The translations under genes and the position numbers were made by a program. A stretch of 64,000 bases of DNA from Paludibacterium denitrificans. GTDB taxonomy: Bacteria > Pseudomonadota > Gammaproteobacteria > Burkholderiales > Chromobacteriaceae. The notes beneath the pieces were generated by a model. It worked only from the letters and a program-made list of their open reading frames with translations. It did not search any database and had not been told where the DNA came from. The DNA is taken from positions 806,001-870,000 of the forward strand of contig NZ_WLYX01000001.1 in assembly GCF_009707705.1 (NCBI RefSeq), written 5' to 3'. This document shows positions 20,824-34,513 of the stretch, one piece after another; position 1 is the first letter of the stretch, and every line of letters begins with the position of its first letter.

Positions 20824-22164
20824 ATGGCTTTTCTTCTTACGCCTCCATCGCTGGAGCGACTTCCTAAAATCGCTCTGGATGCGGCCGATTTCATCACTCT
20901 GAACAGCCCGCTCGAATTCCGTCAAACCTTGCTCAAGGCCATCGCCCGGTGCAGAACAGCGCATTTACATTGCGGCGCTCTATCTGGAAAACGACGAAGC
21001 CGGACAGGAAGTTCTGGCGGCACTGTATCAAGCCAAAACCGCACGGCCACAGCTGGACATCCGGATTCTGGTGGACTGGCACCGGGCACAACGCGGACGT
21101 ATCGGCGAAGCCTCACAAAGCTGTAACGCCCGCTGGTATCAGGCACAACGACAACTGCACAACGTCGATTTGCCTGTTTACGGCATTCCGGTCCAGACCC
21201 GCGAACTATTTGGCGTTCTGCACCTGAAAGGCTTCATCGTCGACAACAGCGTACTCTACAGCGGCGCCAGCCTGAACAACGTCTACCTGCACAAACAGGA
21301 ACGTTACCGCCTCGACCGTTACCATCTCATCCACAACGCAAGGTTGGCCGAAAGCATGGTAAGCTTCATCGCGCGTTACTTCTGTAATGATCCGGCGGTA
21401 TTCCGTCTCGACCAGCCCGTACCGACCACGCGCAGCATCCGCCATGAAATCCGGCAATTCAGAAACCGGCTCAGCCGTGCCAAGTACACCCTGCCCGGTA
21501 TCCACGCCAGCCGGGACGAGTTGTCCATCATGCCATTGGCAGGCCGGGCAAAAATAACCCGCTCAATCGCCTGATCATTCAGCTACTCAGCAAGACACGG
21601 CAAAAACTCATTATTTGCACCCCTTATTTCAATTTCCCTCTGGCCATCACGCGAGCGATTAACCGCGCTTTGCGTAACGGAGTAGAAATCGAAATCATTA
21701 TTGGCGACAAAACCGCCAATGACTTCTACATACCCGAATCAGAACCGTTCAAACTGATCGGCGCCTTGCCGTATCTGTACGAAATGAACCTGAGACGCTT
21801 TATCAAGAAGCACCAGAAACAGATTACGCAAGGCCAGCTCCACATACGCCTCTGGCAACAGCAAGAGCATACCTACCACCTCAAGGGCATCTGGAGCGAT
21901 GATCAGTACATCCTCCTGACGGGCAACAATCTCAATCCGCGAGCCTTCCGTCTGGACCTGGAAAACGCCTTGCTCATCCACGATCCCAAAGCAGAACTCA
22001 AAGAGCAAAGTCAGCAAGAGCAGCAGCGAATCTGCCAGGACACGCGGTTGATCGAGCATTACCGCGAACTGGAATCCCCGCGTCACTATCCGGTGAAAGT
22101 CAGAAAACTGCTCACACGTTTGAGTCGAGTACGCATCGACAGAATGCTCAACCTGATGCTGTAA
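20824..22164 (+). CDS. pssA: CDP-diacylglycerol-serine O-phosphatidyltransferase, phospholipase D type
   Basis: Makes phosphatidylserine. Matches E. coli PssA closely: LPKIALDAADFITL, LVDWHRAQRGRIGE, two HKD-type motifs (HLKGFIVDNSVLYSGASL near 21220 and HLKGIWSDDQYILLTGNN near 21880), CTPYFNFPLAITRA, GDKTANDFYIPE and a C-terminal VKVRKLLTRLSRVRIDRML. Breaks near 20947 (Ile-Ala-Gly-Ala-Glu) and 21540 (Leu-Ala-Gly) fit GCCGGC. ATG 20824 fits the family N-terminus better than 20791; neither has a strong ribosome site. Corrected length about 447 residues. The PLD type is typical of Gammaproteobacteria. Confidence 0.93.
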
Positions 22165-22343
22165 CACCACGTAATCAACGACAAGTATCAGCAAGGAAAT
22201 AGCCCTCACTGCTCGACACGGGCAGGGACCGCTTGTTCACGGATTAAGACAGGACAGGATGCGGAGCCGGGGACCTTAAGCCAAGGCGCGGCCCGGCCAT
22301 GGAGCCAGAGGAGAAGGCGCGGTGGCCGGTGTGAAATGCAAGA

Positions 22344-22369
22344 AGCCCAGCTGATTGAGCTGGGCTTCG
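22344..22369 (-). terminator. Hairpin downstream of 5S rRNA, probable rrn terminator
   Basis: Arms AAGCCCAGCT and AGCTGGGCTT around a short loop, just past the 5S 3-prime end on the minus strand. The following T stretch is weak (CTTGCATTT). Confidence 0.65.
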
Positions 22370-22378
22370 TAAGGGGAG

Positions 22379-22493
22379 TCTGGCGGTGTCCTACTTTCAC
22401 ATGGCGAATGCCACACTATCATCGGCGCTAAGGCGTTTCACGGTCCTGTTCGGGATGGGAAGGCGTGGGACCACCTCGCTATGGCCACCAGAC
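22379..22493 (-). rRNA. rrf: 5S ribosomal RNA
   Basis: About 115 nt on the minus strand, beginning GTCTGGTGGCCATAGCG and ending with the complementary ACCGCCAGA. The internal segments CCCATCCCGAACAGG and CCGATGATAGTGTGG match bacterial 5S. Last gene of the operon. Confidence 0.95.
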
Positions 22494-22621
22494 ATAAGCT
22501 GTCAACAAACTGCAAGAAGCCTTGGGTTGATCTCTCAACCCTGAATTAACTTATGATTTCGGTAATTGATTGCACGTCGCACATTTACAGCCAGCTCGGT
22601 TTCCCAAGCCACTCAAATGAT

Positions 22622-25509
<2,888 letters not shown>

Positions 25510-25691
25510 CTATCATTTCAGTAACCTGGTTACTTCCACAACAGGCTGTGTTTGTGCGACATGTCACACCGCCCCTTTTGATATGGCGACATGACATCGA
25601 TACAATCAAATTACCCAAAGTCGACAAGCTTTCCAACGAAGACTTAACTCCGTTTTCCTTCTTGCCGTCTTGTTAATTCGGCTTCTTCAGT

Positions 25692-25704
25692 TTGTTAAAG
25701 ATCG
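25692..25704 (-). promoter_or_regulatory. boxA antitermination element before 23S rRNA
   Basis: Minus-strand CGATCTTTAACAAA matches the rrn boxA consensus and repeats the element found before 16S. Nus-dependent antitermination is inferred from the family. Confidence 0.75.
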
Positions 25705-25780
25705 AGCGTACGACCTTGCGGTCTGTCAACGCAAACAAAAATTCACCGCCTCTCGACGATGCGCTTTTGTTTGGGCTGAG

Positions 25781-25856
25781 TGGTGGAGGATGACGGGATC
25801 GAACCGACGACCCCCTGCTTGCAAAGCAGGTGCTCTCCCAACTGAGCTAATCCCCC
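25781..25856 (-). tRNA. tRNA-Ala (UGC)
   Basis: 76 nt including encoded CCA. The acceptor arms GGGGGAT/ATCCTCC pair (one G-U), the D arm has TAGCTCAGTTGGGAGAGC, the anticodon loop reads CTTTGCAAG with anticodon TGC and the T arm has GGTTCGATCCC. Spacer tRNA of the rRNA operon. Confidence 0.98.
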
Positions 25857-25867
25857 AACAGGTCAAA

Positions 25868-25944
25868 TGGTGGGTCTGGTTGGACTCGAACCAACGACCC
25901 CCGCCTTATCAAGACGGTGCTCTAACCAGCTGAGCTACAAACCC
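25868..25944 (-). tRNA. tRNA-Ile (GAU)
   Basis: 77 nt including CCA. The acceptor arms GGGTTTG/CAGACCC pair, D arm TAGCTCAGCTGGTTAGAGC, anticodon loop CTTGATAAG with GAT, T arm GGTTCGAGTCC. Lies between 16S and tRNA-Ala, the standard order. Confidence 0.98.
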
Positions 25945-26038
25945 AGTTGACGATGGCGTCTCGCCTTCCGGCTAAACTCCATGCCCTTAACTTCCAGAAC
26001 AACCGATAGGTTGTGAGTACTCGGCTTCCGCCTTTCTC

Positions 26039-27581
<1,543 letters not shown>

Positions 27582-27694
27582 TCTCTTAGCAAATTTCTGG
27601 CACGCAAGATCAAAGAAATAAAACAAGTATTTCTGTCTCTTGCAGTGCAAGTGTTGGCTTCTACCAAGCACTCACACCTATCGGTTATTCTTTC

Positions 27695-27706
27695 TGTTAA
27701 AGATCG
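27695..27706 (-). promoter_or_regulatory. boxA antitermination element in the 16S leader
   Basis: Minus-strand CGATCTTTAACAGA between the promoter and 16S, near-identical to the element before 23S. Confidence 0.75.
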
Positions 27707-27751
27707 GTGCCAACCGCTTCGTTTCCGTTGCGTCGTCAGCTGAGGAGGCGA

Positions 27752-27780
27752 ACTATACCCACCCCGGCCACACCCGTCAA
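27752..27780 (-). promoter_or_regulatory. Ribosomal RNA operon promoter
   Basis: Minus-strand -35 TTGACG (27775-27780) and -10 TATAGT (27752-27757) with exactly 17 bases between, about 170 bases upstream of 16S. A GC-rich CGCC discriminator follows the -10, as expected for a stringently controlled rRNA promoter. The A/T-rich stretch further upstream (27830-27850) could serve as an UP element but also belongs to the preceding terminator. Confidence 0.85.
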
Positions 27781-27849
27781 CACCTTTTTGCTAAAAACCC
27801 CGAACATTTCCCTGCCGACTGTTCCAAGCCGATAAATTTAAAGAAAAAA

Positions 27850-27874
27850 ATAGGCCCCCTGTGCGGGGGCCCGG
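27850..27874 (-). terminator. Rho-independent terminator upstream of the rRNA promoter
   Basis: Minus-strand hairpin GGCCCCC-GCACA-GGGGGCC followed by TATTTTTTTCTTT. It ends the thioredoxin transcript before the rRNA promoter. Confidence 0.88.
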
Positions 27875-27967
27875 AATCGAAAGAAATAAGCTGCGACCAG
27901 ATTATCATGCAGCTGTTACAAATTTATGTGGGCGCTATTGATGCCGGGCACCAATCTGGTTGAGCCA

Positions 27968-28341
27968 TTACACGGACGGTTGGGCATTTGCAGCCATCTC
28001 TGCCTGCACCTTGTTCATGTCCAGATCACGTACAGCCTGGATGAGTTGTTCAAACTGCGTCGCCATCATGGCGCTTAAGCCTGATTGAACACCATCACGC
28101 GGTCTTTCAACACAATCAGGGTAGGAATGGAACGAATGCCGAAGTGTGCAGCCAGCTCTTGCTGTTCTTCTGTATTGATTTTGCCGAATACGATATCAGG
28201 GTGGTTGGCCGCCGCAGCCTCGAAGGTTGGGCCAAACATTTTGCATGGCCCACACCGGGGTGCCCAGAAATCCAGAATGACGATGCCGTCACGATCGACA
28301 GTGTCGTTGAAGGTTTCCGCGGTAACAGTAATGTGCGCCAT
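27968..28341 (-). CDS. Thioredoxin-family protein
   Basis: Thioredoxin fold, about 124 residues: MAHITVTAETFNDTV, active site region FWAPRCGPCKMFGPTFEAAA, KINTEEQQELAAHFGIRSIPTLIV (cis-Pro) and a C-terminal helix. The frame breaks at 28073 (GCTTAAGC for GCCGGC; Asn-Gln-Ala-Gly-Ala). The visible active site is RCGPC instead of WCGPC, but the codon lies in CCCCGG where CCCTGG would give Trp, so the Arg is probably a CCWGG misread, not a real variant. An adjacent terminator ends it before the rRNA operon. Confidence 0.88.
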
Positions 28342-28488
28342 GACGGCCTTTCTGCCGGGACTACCGGCCTGCATTGAAGATAACGCTATGGATATGCAGG
28401 CCAAGGGGGCGCGTTGCAAGCCGACGAGCCGATGGTTTTTACCAATGGCAGTGATTGGCACACGCTAAGGGTTGGCCGAAACACCCAC

Positions 28489-28836
28489 TCAGAGAATGAG
28501 TTTGCGATAGCTCTCGCGCTCGATCTGGCGGATTTCCACGCAAAGCTGGGTACCGGCCGGGCCAGTAATATAGTGTGGCAATGTTTCCAGCAGCTGCGCC
28601 GACAGTTGCTGGCGCACACTCAGTTCGCGCCCACTGAGGATATAAAGTTGCAGATGCACAAATGGGGCTTTACCCGGTTCGACGCCGGTGAGCCAGTGCT
28701 CTCGCTGCACAGCCCGGGTTTTGATGTCACCAACGCTAAACAATCCGGTATCGGCCAATACTCCATTGAGCGCCTGCAAGGTAACGGGGATATCCAGACT
28801 CACGCCCGTGCTGTATTCGAGGATCATCTGTGGCAT
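28489..28836 (-). CDS. 5-carboxymethyl-2-hydroxymuconate isomerase-like tautomerase
   Basis: Small protein of the CHMI family in the tautomerase superfamily, 115 residues, no break. The N-terminal Pro immediately after Met (MPQMILEYS) is the catalytic residue of the superfamily; GDIKTRAVQREHWLTG and FVHLQLYILSGRE fit the HpaF/CHMI pattern. No other homoprotocatechuate-pathway gene is nearby, so the physiological substrate is open. Its ATG lies 1-2 bases from the rlmK stop, suggesting coupling. Confidence 0.78.
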   Translation of the reverse strand: MPQMILEYSTGVSLDIPVTLQALNGVLADTGLFSVGDIKTRAVQREHWLTGVEPGKAPFVHLQLYILSGRELSVRQQLSAQLLETLPHYITGPAGTQLCVEIRQIERESYRKLIL

Positions 28837-28837
28837 G

Positions 28838-29786
28838 TCAGGCGCCCTTGTGCTGAATGCGATAGCACTGGTGGATTTTACGGTTACGAAAATCCTCCGG
28901 CACCGACTGGTTGCTGATGTCCTGAATGGCGTAATCGTCCAGCAAGCGGTTATCCAGAACAAAACTGCGCAGGTTATTGGAGAAATAAAGCGTGCCGCTT
29001 GCCAGCAGTGCCATGGCGTGGTCGATCAGCCATAAGTGGTCACGCTGCACGTCCAGTACATCGCGCATTTTCTTGGAGTTGGAAAACGACGGCGGGTCCA
29101 TCACGATGAGATCAAACTGGCGACCTTCCTGCACGGCGCCCTCCAGATACTGGAACACATCGGCACGAATCAGCTGATGGCGCGACAGATCGAGTCCATT
29201 GAGTTCGAAATTGCGCCGCGCCCAATCCTGATAGGTGTTGGACATGTCGACCGTTTCCGAACTGACGGCACCACCGGCGGCGGCGTAGACGGTAAAGCTG
29301 CCGGTGTAGGCAAACAGATTGAGAAATCGCTTACCGGAGGCTTGTGCGCGTACGCGCTTGCGGGTGTTGCGGTGATCAAGAAACAGCCCGGTATCCAGAT
29401 AGGCGTCCAGATTGACGATGAAACGTTGGCCGAATTCTTCAACGACAAAATCCTTGCCGCCCTGCCCGACTTTTTCGTACTGGCTAATCCCTTTCTGGCG
29501 CTAAGCGGTTTTTCAGCGTGACGTGGCCGGGCGGAATTTCCAGCACACTGGCGATAGATTCCACCACGGCATCGACCCAGCCGCGATAGGCCTCGTCCGG
29601 CATCTCCCAACCGGTGTCATATTCCTGCAGGTGCACCCGATCCTTATAGATGTCCACGGCAAAAGGGAATTGCGGCACATCGCGGTCATAGGCACGCCAA
29701 GCATCCAGCCCCTGCCGACGGGCCCATTTGGAGAAATGTTTGACATTCTTGGCCAGCCGATTAGCAAAGGGAGAGACATCCACCAT
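28838..29786 (-). CDS. Stand-alone RlmK-type 23S rRNA methyltransferase
   Basis: Matches the C-terminal (RlmK) half of E. coli RlmKL, which makes m7G2069 in 23S rRNA. Visible are FANRLAKNVKHFSKWARRQG, DTGLFLDHRNTRK, FLNLFAYTGSFTVYAAAGGA (SAM site), the catalytic-type motif VMDPPSFSNSKK and a C-terminal DFRNRKIHQCYRI. A GCCGGC break near 29504 (GCTTAGC) separates NRLAP-like and RQKGISQYEKVGQGGK. About 315 residues corrected, so there is no room for an RlmL domain: the two activities are on separate genes here. Confidence 0.88.
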
Positions 29787-29841
29787 GACGATTCCTTGAA
29801 AACTTTAATGAGACAAACATTTGCCAGCCCAATGGCCTGAC

Positions 29842-29878
29842 AAAAAAATACGCGCCAGTCGCATGGTACTGGCGCGCA
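29842..29878 (-). terminator. Rho-independent terminator of coaD
   Basis: Minus-strand hairpin GCGCCAGTACC...ACTGGCGC followed by TATTTTTTTG, 35 bases after the coaD stop. A 10-mer copy at 29883 lies between the two. Confidence 0.82.
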
Positions 29879-29912
29879 GGTATTCGGCCAACCCTGAGGG
29901 GCCGAACACTGT

Positions 29913-30407
29913 TCATTTTGGCGTATACATGGCCATCAGCTTGCGGTAGACCGGTTCCGGCAGGTATTGGCGTATGACGTTTTCCCAGCCATGCGGCCCG
30001 ACCAGGCCCTTGACCATGGTGGACGACACTTCGGCATATTCGCGCGGCGGCAGCAGGAAAACGGTGGTGATATCCGGATGCAGGTCGGAATTGATATAGC
30101 GCATGGTGCGCTCGTACTCGTAATCGCTGGCGGTGCGGATACCGCGCACGATGTAATTGGCACCCGCGCTTTGCGCGTAGTCGACCAGAAACTGGTTCTC
30201 GAATACGTCGACGCGCAATTTATCGAAGCCACGCGTGACCGCCCGTAGCATATCCACCCGTTCCCCCACACTGAAGGTACAGTGCTTTTCCGGATTGACG
30301 CCAACCGCCACCACCAACTCGTCAAACAGCTCCACCGCTTCACGAATCATCCACAGGTGACCGTTGGTTACTGGGTCAAAACTTCCGGCATAGACAGCTC
30401 GCTTCAA
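29913..30407 (-). CDS. coaD: Phosphopantetheine adenylyltransferase
   Basis: Penultimate step of coenzyme A synthesis. The TTG start at 30407 is chosen because an AAGGA ribosome site precedes it and the product begins [19 protein letters not shown], the family N-terminus with the nucleotidyltransferase TNGH motif; a longer frame to 30476 lacks similarity. [17 protein letters not shown] and the late SSTMVKGL motif are present. 164 residues, no break. Confidence 0.96.
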   Translation of the reverse strand: MKRAVYAGSFDPVTNGHLWMIREAVELFDELVVAVGVNPEKHCTFSVGERVDMLRAVTRGFDKLRVDVFENQFLVDYAQSAGANYIVRGIRTASDYEYERTMRYINSDLHPDITTVFLLPPREYAEVSSTMVKGLVGPHGWENVIRQYLPEPVYRKLMAMYTPK

Positions 30408-30895
30408 TTCGGAGATTCCTTTGAGTGGATGGCGCAAAGCGGAATGTAACGTGCACACCTCAGAGGGTAAAGCCATTTTTGCTGCAATGCGCTAAAAATT
30501 TGCCAGATTAATAATGCGGCAGGCGTAATTATTCACTGCTGCAGACAACCGAAGTCATAGCGGAGGGCAACAATTATTACAGCGCTAACACTTCTGGTAT
30601 CACAAACAACAGGCGGGAAAGCTGGAGAGACGGGAATAAAGAGGGTGCCGGTTGGTAACGTCCCCGAACCACCCACCCACATCGGCGACGCCACCATCAC
30701 GGCAGCGCCACGATTACCAGCCGCCCCTCAAATAGCGTTTGACGCAAATCAAGGGAGCCGCATCAGCCAGACTAGCCCTGCCGGATAGCCCCAATTCCCC
30801 GGCGGCACAACGGAACAGGCAAAGCGCCAATAGTTGTTATTCCACGAGAGCAGCAGCGCCGTTTTTCGGCCAACCTTAACCGACCACGGCAGGGC
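30408..30895. other. 488-base intergenic region upstream of coaD
   Basis: Between the ketoacyl synthase stop and coaD. The coaD-proximal half is AT-rich and likely holds its promoter (minus-strand AATTATTC and TTATTAAT stretches); the distal half is GC-rich, with a 10-mer copy at 30865. I see no RNA gene, repeat family or credible open frame. Confidence 0.55.
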
Positions 30896-32018
30896 TCAAC
30901 ACTTGCGAATGACCACGCTACCAACCGAATAGCCCGCACCAAACGACGAGATCACACCAATATCGCCAGCCCGTAAGTCGGCATGGTGCAGATGGAAGGC
31001 AATGATCGACCCCGCCGAGCTGGTATTGGCGTAACGGTCCAGAATCACCGGCGCTTCGTCCAGCGACGCGTCACGCCCCAACACGCGACGGGCAATCAGC
31101 TGGTTCATGCTGAGATTGGCCTGATGCAGCCAGAAGCGTCGTACCGCCTGTGGCGCGAGCGCCAAAGCCTGTAAATGACCGGCGATATGCTCTCCCACCA
31201 GCGGGCACACCTCTTTGAATACCTTGCGCCCTTGCTGCACAAACAGCTTGTCTGGCTGTCCGATTCCGGCTTCGTCGCAGCGATTGAGAAAACCGAAGTT
31301 ATTGCGAATGTTATTGGAGAAGCGTGTAGCCAGCTGGCTGCCCAGCACTTCAAACGCGTTGGCCGAAACCGCCGCGTCCGCCCGCTCCAGCACCAGCGCG
31401 GTACAGGCATCGCCAAAGATGAAATGGCTGTCACGATCACGGAAATTGAGGTGTGCCGTGCAGATTTCCGGATTCACCATCAGCACCGCGCGCGCCCTGG
31501 CCGCACTGAATGGCGTTGACGCCGTTCTGGATACCAAAAGTGGCGGAAGAACAGGCCACGTTCATGTCAAAGGCGTAGCCGTCAATGCCGAGGGCGTGCT
31601 GCACTTCAATGGCAACCGCAGGATACGGCCGCGACAGATTGGAGCAAGCGACAATGACCATGTCGATATCCGCCCCCGTGCGCCCTGCCCGCTGCAGCGC
31701 TTCACGTGCCGCCGCCACTGCCATTTCCGCCTGCAGCGACAGCTGATCATCGGGACGCTGCGGCAAATAAGGTGTCATGCGTTGCGGGTCGAGAATCCCC
31801 GCCTTGTCCATGACATAACGTTGCTCGATGCCCGACGCCTTGACAATGAATTCGGTACTGGATGGCGCCAGCGCGGCCAGCGTACCGGCGTCGATCTCGG
31901 CCTGATGGCTGTCGTTGAAGTCCTGAACATACCGATTAAACGCTTCGACCAGCTCGGCATTACTGATCACATGCGGCGGCGTGAACAGGCCGCTCCCGCT
32001 AATCACGACTTTATTCAT
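30896..32018 (-). CDS. Beta-ketoacyl-ACP synthase III, PA3286-like long form
   Basis: FabH-fold condensing enzyme of the 370-residue type represented by PA3286 of Pseudomonas aeruginosa, which condenses octanoyl-CoA with malonyl-ACP. Visible: MNKVVISGSGLFTPPHVISN, the active-site Cys in FDMNVACSSATFGIQ, VLMVNPEICTAHLNFRDRD, catalytic His in FWLHQANLSMNQLIARR, Asn in LDRYANTSSAGSI and SSFGAGYSVGSVVIRK. A break near 31497 (Cys-Gly...Ala-Arg-Ala-Val) is probably a GCCGGC site. It is divergent from iscR across 293 bases. The substrate assignment is by family resemblance. Confidence 0.86.
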
Positions 32019-32245
32019 GACGGTTCCTTCCGTGTGATCGCCAGCCGTGAGCGCGCTCATCACACCCTGTCCGAGCACCGTCAGCAGCGACCCAATTAAA
32101 ACAATTGTTTGATCCAATCATACACGAAAGCGACACGGACACCGGCAAGAAATCCATCCCCATCGCCCAAAAAACCTAGTAAAATGCTCAACTTTCCGGC
32201 CGGAGGGGCGCTCTCATGCAAACGCATGATTACCCCGCGTCACAA

Positions 32246-32280
32246 ATAGTTGACTAAATTAGTCGGAAATTAGATATAAT
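32246..32280 (+). promoter_or_regulatory. iscR promoter with a type 1 IscR-binding site
   Basis: ATAGTTGACTAAATTAGTCGG contains the perfect 13-base palindrome GACTAAATTAGTC and matches the type 1 (Fe-S-IscR) operator. The -10 TATAAT is at 32275-32280; the operator overlaps the -35 (TTGACT at 32250-32255, 19 bases away). Autorepression by [2Fe-2S]-IscR is expected. Starts of iscR follow 31 bases later. Confidence 0.88.
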
Positions 32281-32311
32281 CACTCCAGAACGATTGAAGG
32301 AGTCCGAGACC

Positions 32312-32767
32312 ATGCGTTTAACCACAAAAGGCCGCTTTGCGGTAACGGCCATGCTTGATTTGGCCATGCGCGAAGCCAAGGGCCCGGTCACGCTGGCGGG
32401 AATCAGCGAACGCCAGAGCATCTCGCTATCCTATCTGGAGCAGTTGTTTGGCAAATTACGCCGGGCCGAACTGGTGGAAAGCGTACGCGGCCCCGGTGGC
32501 GGGTATAATTTGGCCAAGACACCGGTCGACATTGCCGTGTCCGACATCATCGCCGCCGTGGATGAACCGGTGGATGCGACCCAGTGTGGCGGGCGCGAAA
32601 ACTGTCATGGCAACAACCGTTGTATGACCCATGACTTGTGGACCAATCTGAACGCCACCATTTTTGAATATCTGTCCAAGGTAAGCCTTGCTGATCTGGT
32701 GGAAAAGCAGCTTACCAAGGAACAATCCGTTGTGCAGGACAAGCGTGAATGCAGCTCGCGTCAGTAA
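32312..32767 (+). CDS. iscR: Fe-S cluster regulator IscR
   Basis: Rrf2-family repressor of the isc operon. Begins [19 protein letters not shown]; winged-helix recognition region [16 protein letters not shown] and [10 protein letters not shown]; the cluster ligands are Cys in [20 protein letters not shown] (three Cys with the following His). 151 residues, no break. The start at 32312 follows GGAG with good spacing. First gene of the operon that continues to iscX. Confidence 0.97.
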   Translation: MRLTTKGRFAVTAMLDLAMREAKGPVTLAGISERQSISLSYLEQLFGKLRRAELVESVRGPGGGYNLAKTPVDIAVSDIIAAVDEPVDATQCGGRENCHGNNRCMTHDLWTNLNATIFEYLSKVSLADLVEKQLTKEQSVVQDKRECSSRQ

Positions 32768-32824
32768 GCCGCATCCGCACCCGGCAGTCTGTAACGCCGG
32801 ACAGCCTTCGTGGAGAATTTTAGA

Positions 32825-34044
32825 ATGAGCCAGCTCAAGCTTCCGATCTACCTCGACTACTCGGCTACCACGCCAGTAGATCCGCGTGTTGCCGAGAAAA
32901 TGATCCCTTATCTGACCGAGAAGTTCGGTAACCCGGCATCGCGCAGCCACAGCTTCGGCTGGGAGGCGGAAGAAGCAGTGGAAAACGCACGCGCCGAAGT
33001 GGCCCGGCTAATCAATGCCGACCCGAAAGAAATCGTCTGGACTTCCGGCGCAACCGAATCGGACAACCCTGGCCATCAAGGGCGCGGCCGAGTTCTACAA
33101 GAGCAAGGGCAAGCACATCATCACGGTCAAGACCGAACACAAGGCCGTGCTGGATACCTGCCGCGAGCTGGAACGTCGTGGTTTTGAAGTGACCTATCTG
33201 GGTGTGCAGGAAAATGGCCTGATCAATCTGGATGAATTCAAAGCTGCCATCCGCCCGGACACCATTCTGGTGTCGGTGATGTTCGTCAACAACGAGATCG
33301 GCGTGATTCAGGACATTCCGCAGATTGGGGAAATCTGCCGCGAAAAAGGCATCATCTTCCACGTGGATGCCACGCAGGCACCGGGCAAGGTCGATATCGA
33401 CATGGACAAGCTCAAGGTGGATTTGATGAGTCTGTCTGCGCACAAGGTGTACGGCCCGAAAGGCATTGGCGCCTTGTATGTACGCCGTAAACCGCGCGTC
33501 CGGCTGGAAGCCCAGATGCACGGCGGTGGCCACGAACGCGGCTTCCGCTCCGGCACGCTGGCCACCCACCAGATCGTTGGCATGGGCGAGGCGTTCCGTC
33601 TGGCGCGCGAGGAAATGGCCAGCGAGCAGGCACGCATCCGCCAGCTACGCGACCGCCTGTGGAATGGTCTCCGAGGATATGGAAGAAGTCTATATCAACG
33701 GCGACATGGAACATCGCGTTCCCAACAACCTCAACGTCAGCTTCAACTTTGTTGAGGGCGAAAGCCTGATCATGGCGATCAAGGATTTGGCTGTTTCCAG
33801 TGGTTCGGCCTGCACTTCGGCCTCGCTGGAGCCGTCGTACGTGCTGCGCGCGCTGGGACGCAATGATGAACTGGCCCACAGCTCGATCCGTTTCACCCTC
33901 GGCCGCTTCACCACGGAAGAAGAAATCGACTACACCGTAAAGCTGCTCAAGGAAAAAATCGGCAAGCTGCGCGAACTGTCGCCGCTGTGGGAAATGTACA
34001 AGGACGGCGTGGACCTCAACACCGTTCAGTGGGCTGCACACTAA
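32825..34044 (+). CDS. iscS: Cysteine desulfurase IscS
   Basis: PLP enzyme supplying sulfur for Fe-S clusters and tRNA thiolation. [34 protein letters not shown], the PLP lysine in [19 protein letters not shown] and the catalytic Cys in [14 protein letters not shown]. Breaks near 33067 (Asn-Leu-Ala, CCTGG read as CCCTGG) and 33668 (Trp-Asn-Ala-Gly-Val, GCCGGC lost). Corrected length about 405 residues. Confidence 0.96.
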
Positions 34045-34059
34045 CTGATTGATAGACGC

Positions 34060-34098
34060 TTTCGGCCAACCCGGACAAAGCCGCAAGGTTGGCCGAAA
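34060..34098. repeat. Inverted pair of the 10-mer between iscS and iscU
   Basis: TTTCGGCCAACC and GGTTGGCCGAAA form a 12-bp stem around about 15 bases. This is the head-to-head arrangement that Neisseria uptake sequences adopt in terminators. There is no T tract, so within the isc operon it more likely acts as a processing or attenuation hairpin, if anything. Confidence 0.8.
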
Positions 34099-34114
34099 CC
34101 GCAGGAGAAGCACC

Positions 34115-34497
34115 ATGGCTTATAGCGACAAGGTACTGGAACATTACGAGAACCCGCGCAACGTCGGGGCATTTGAAAAAGGTGACGACACCGTAGGCAC
34201 CGGCATGGTGGGCGCAAAGCCTGTGGCGACGTGATGAAGCTGCAGATCAAGGTAGGCGAAAATGGCGTCATCGAAGACGCCAAGTTCAAAACCTATGGCT
34301 GTGGTTCGGCCATTGCCTCCTCATCGCTGGTGACCGAATGGGTCAAGGGCAAGACGCTGGATGAAGCGCTGGCCATCAAGAACACCGACATCGCCGAAGA
34401 ACTGGCGCTGCCGCCGGTCAAGATCCACTGCTCGATTCTGGCTGAAGACGCCATCAAGGCGGCAGTGAGCGACTACAAGCAAAAACACGGCAAGTAA
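34115..34497 (+). CDS. iscU: Fe-S cluster scaffold IscU
   Basis: Assembles [2Fe-2S] clusters. [20 protein letters not shown], first ligand Cys in [13 protein letters not shown], second in [14 protein letters not shown], third in [16 protein letters not shown], the last two containing the HscA-binding LPPVK. A GCCGGC break (GCAAAGC) near 34213 splits Gly-Ala-Pro-Ala-Cys, exactly at the first ligand. 127-128 residues corrected. Confidence 0.97.
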
Positions 34498-34513
34498 TTC
34501 AAGGCACGCGATC

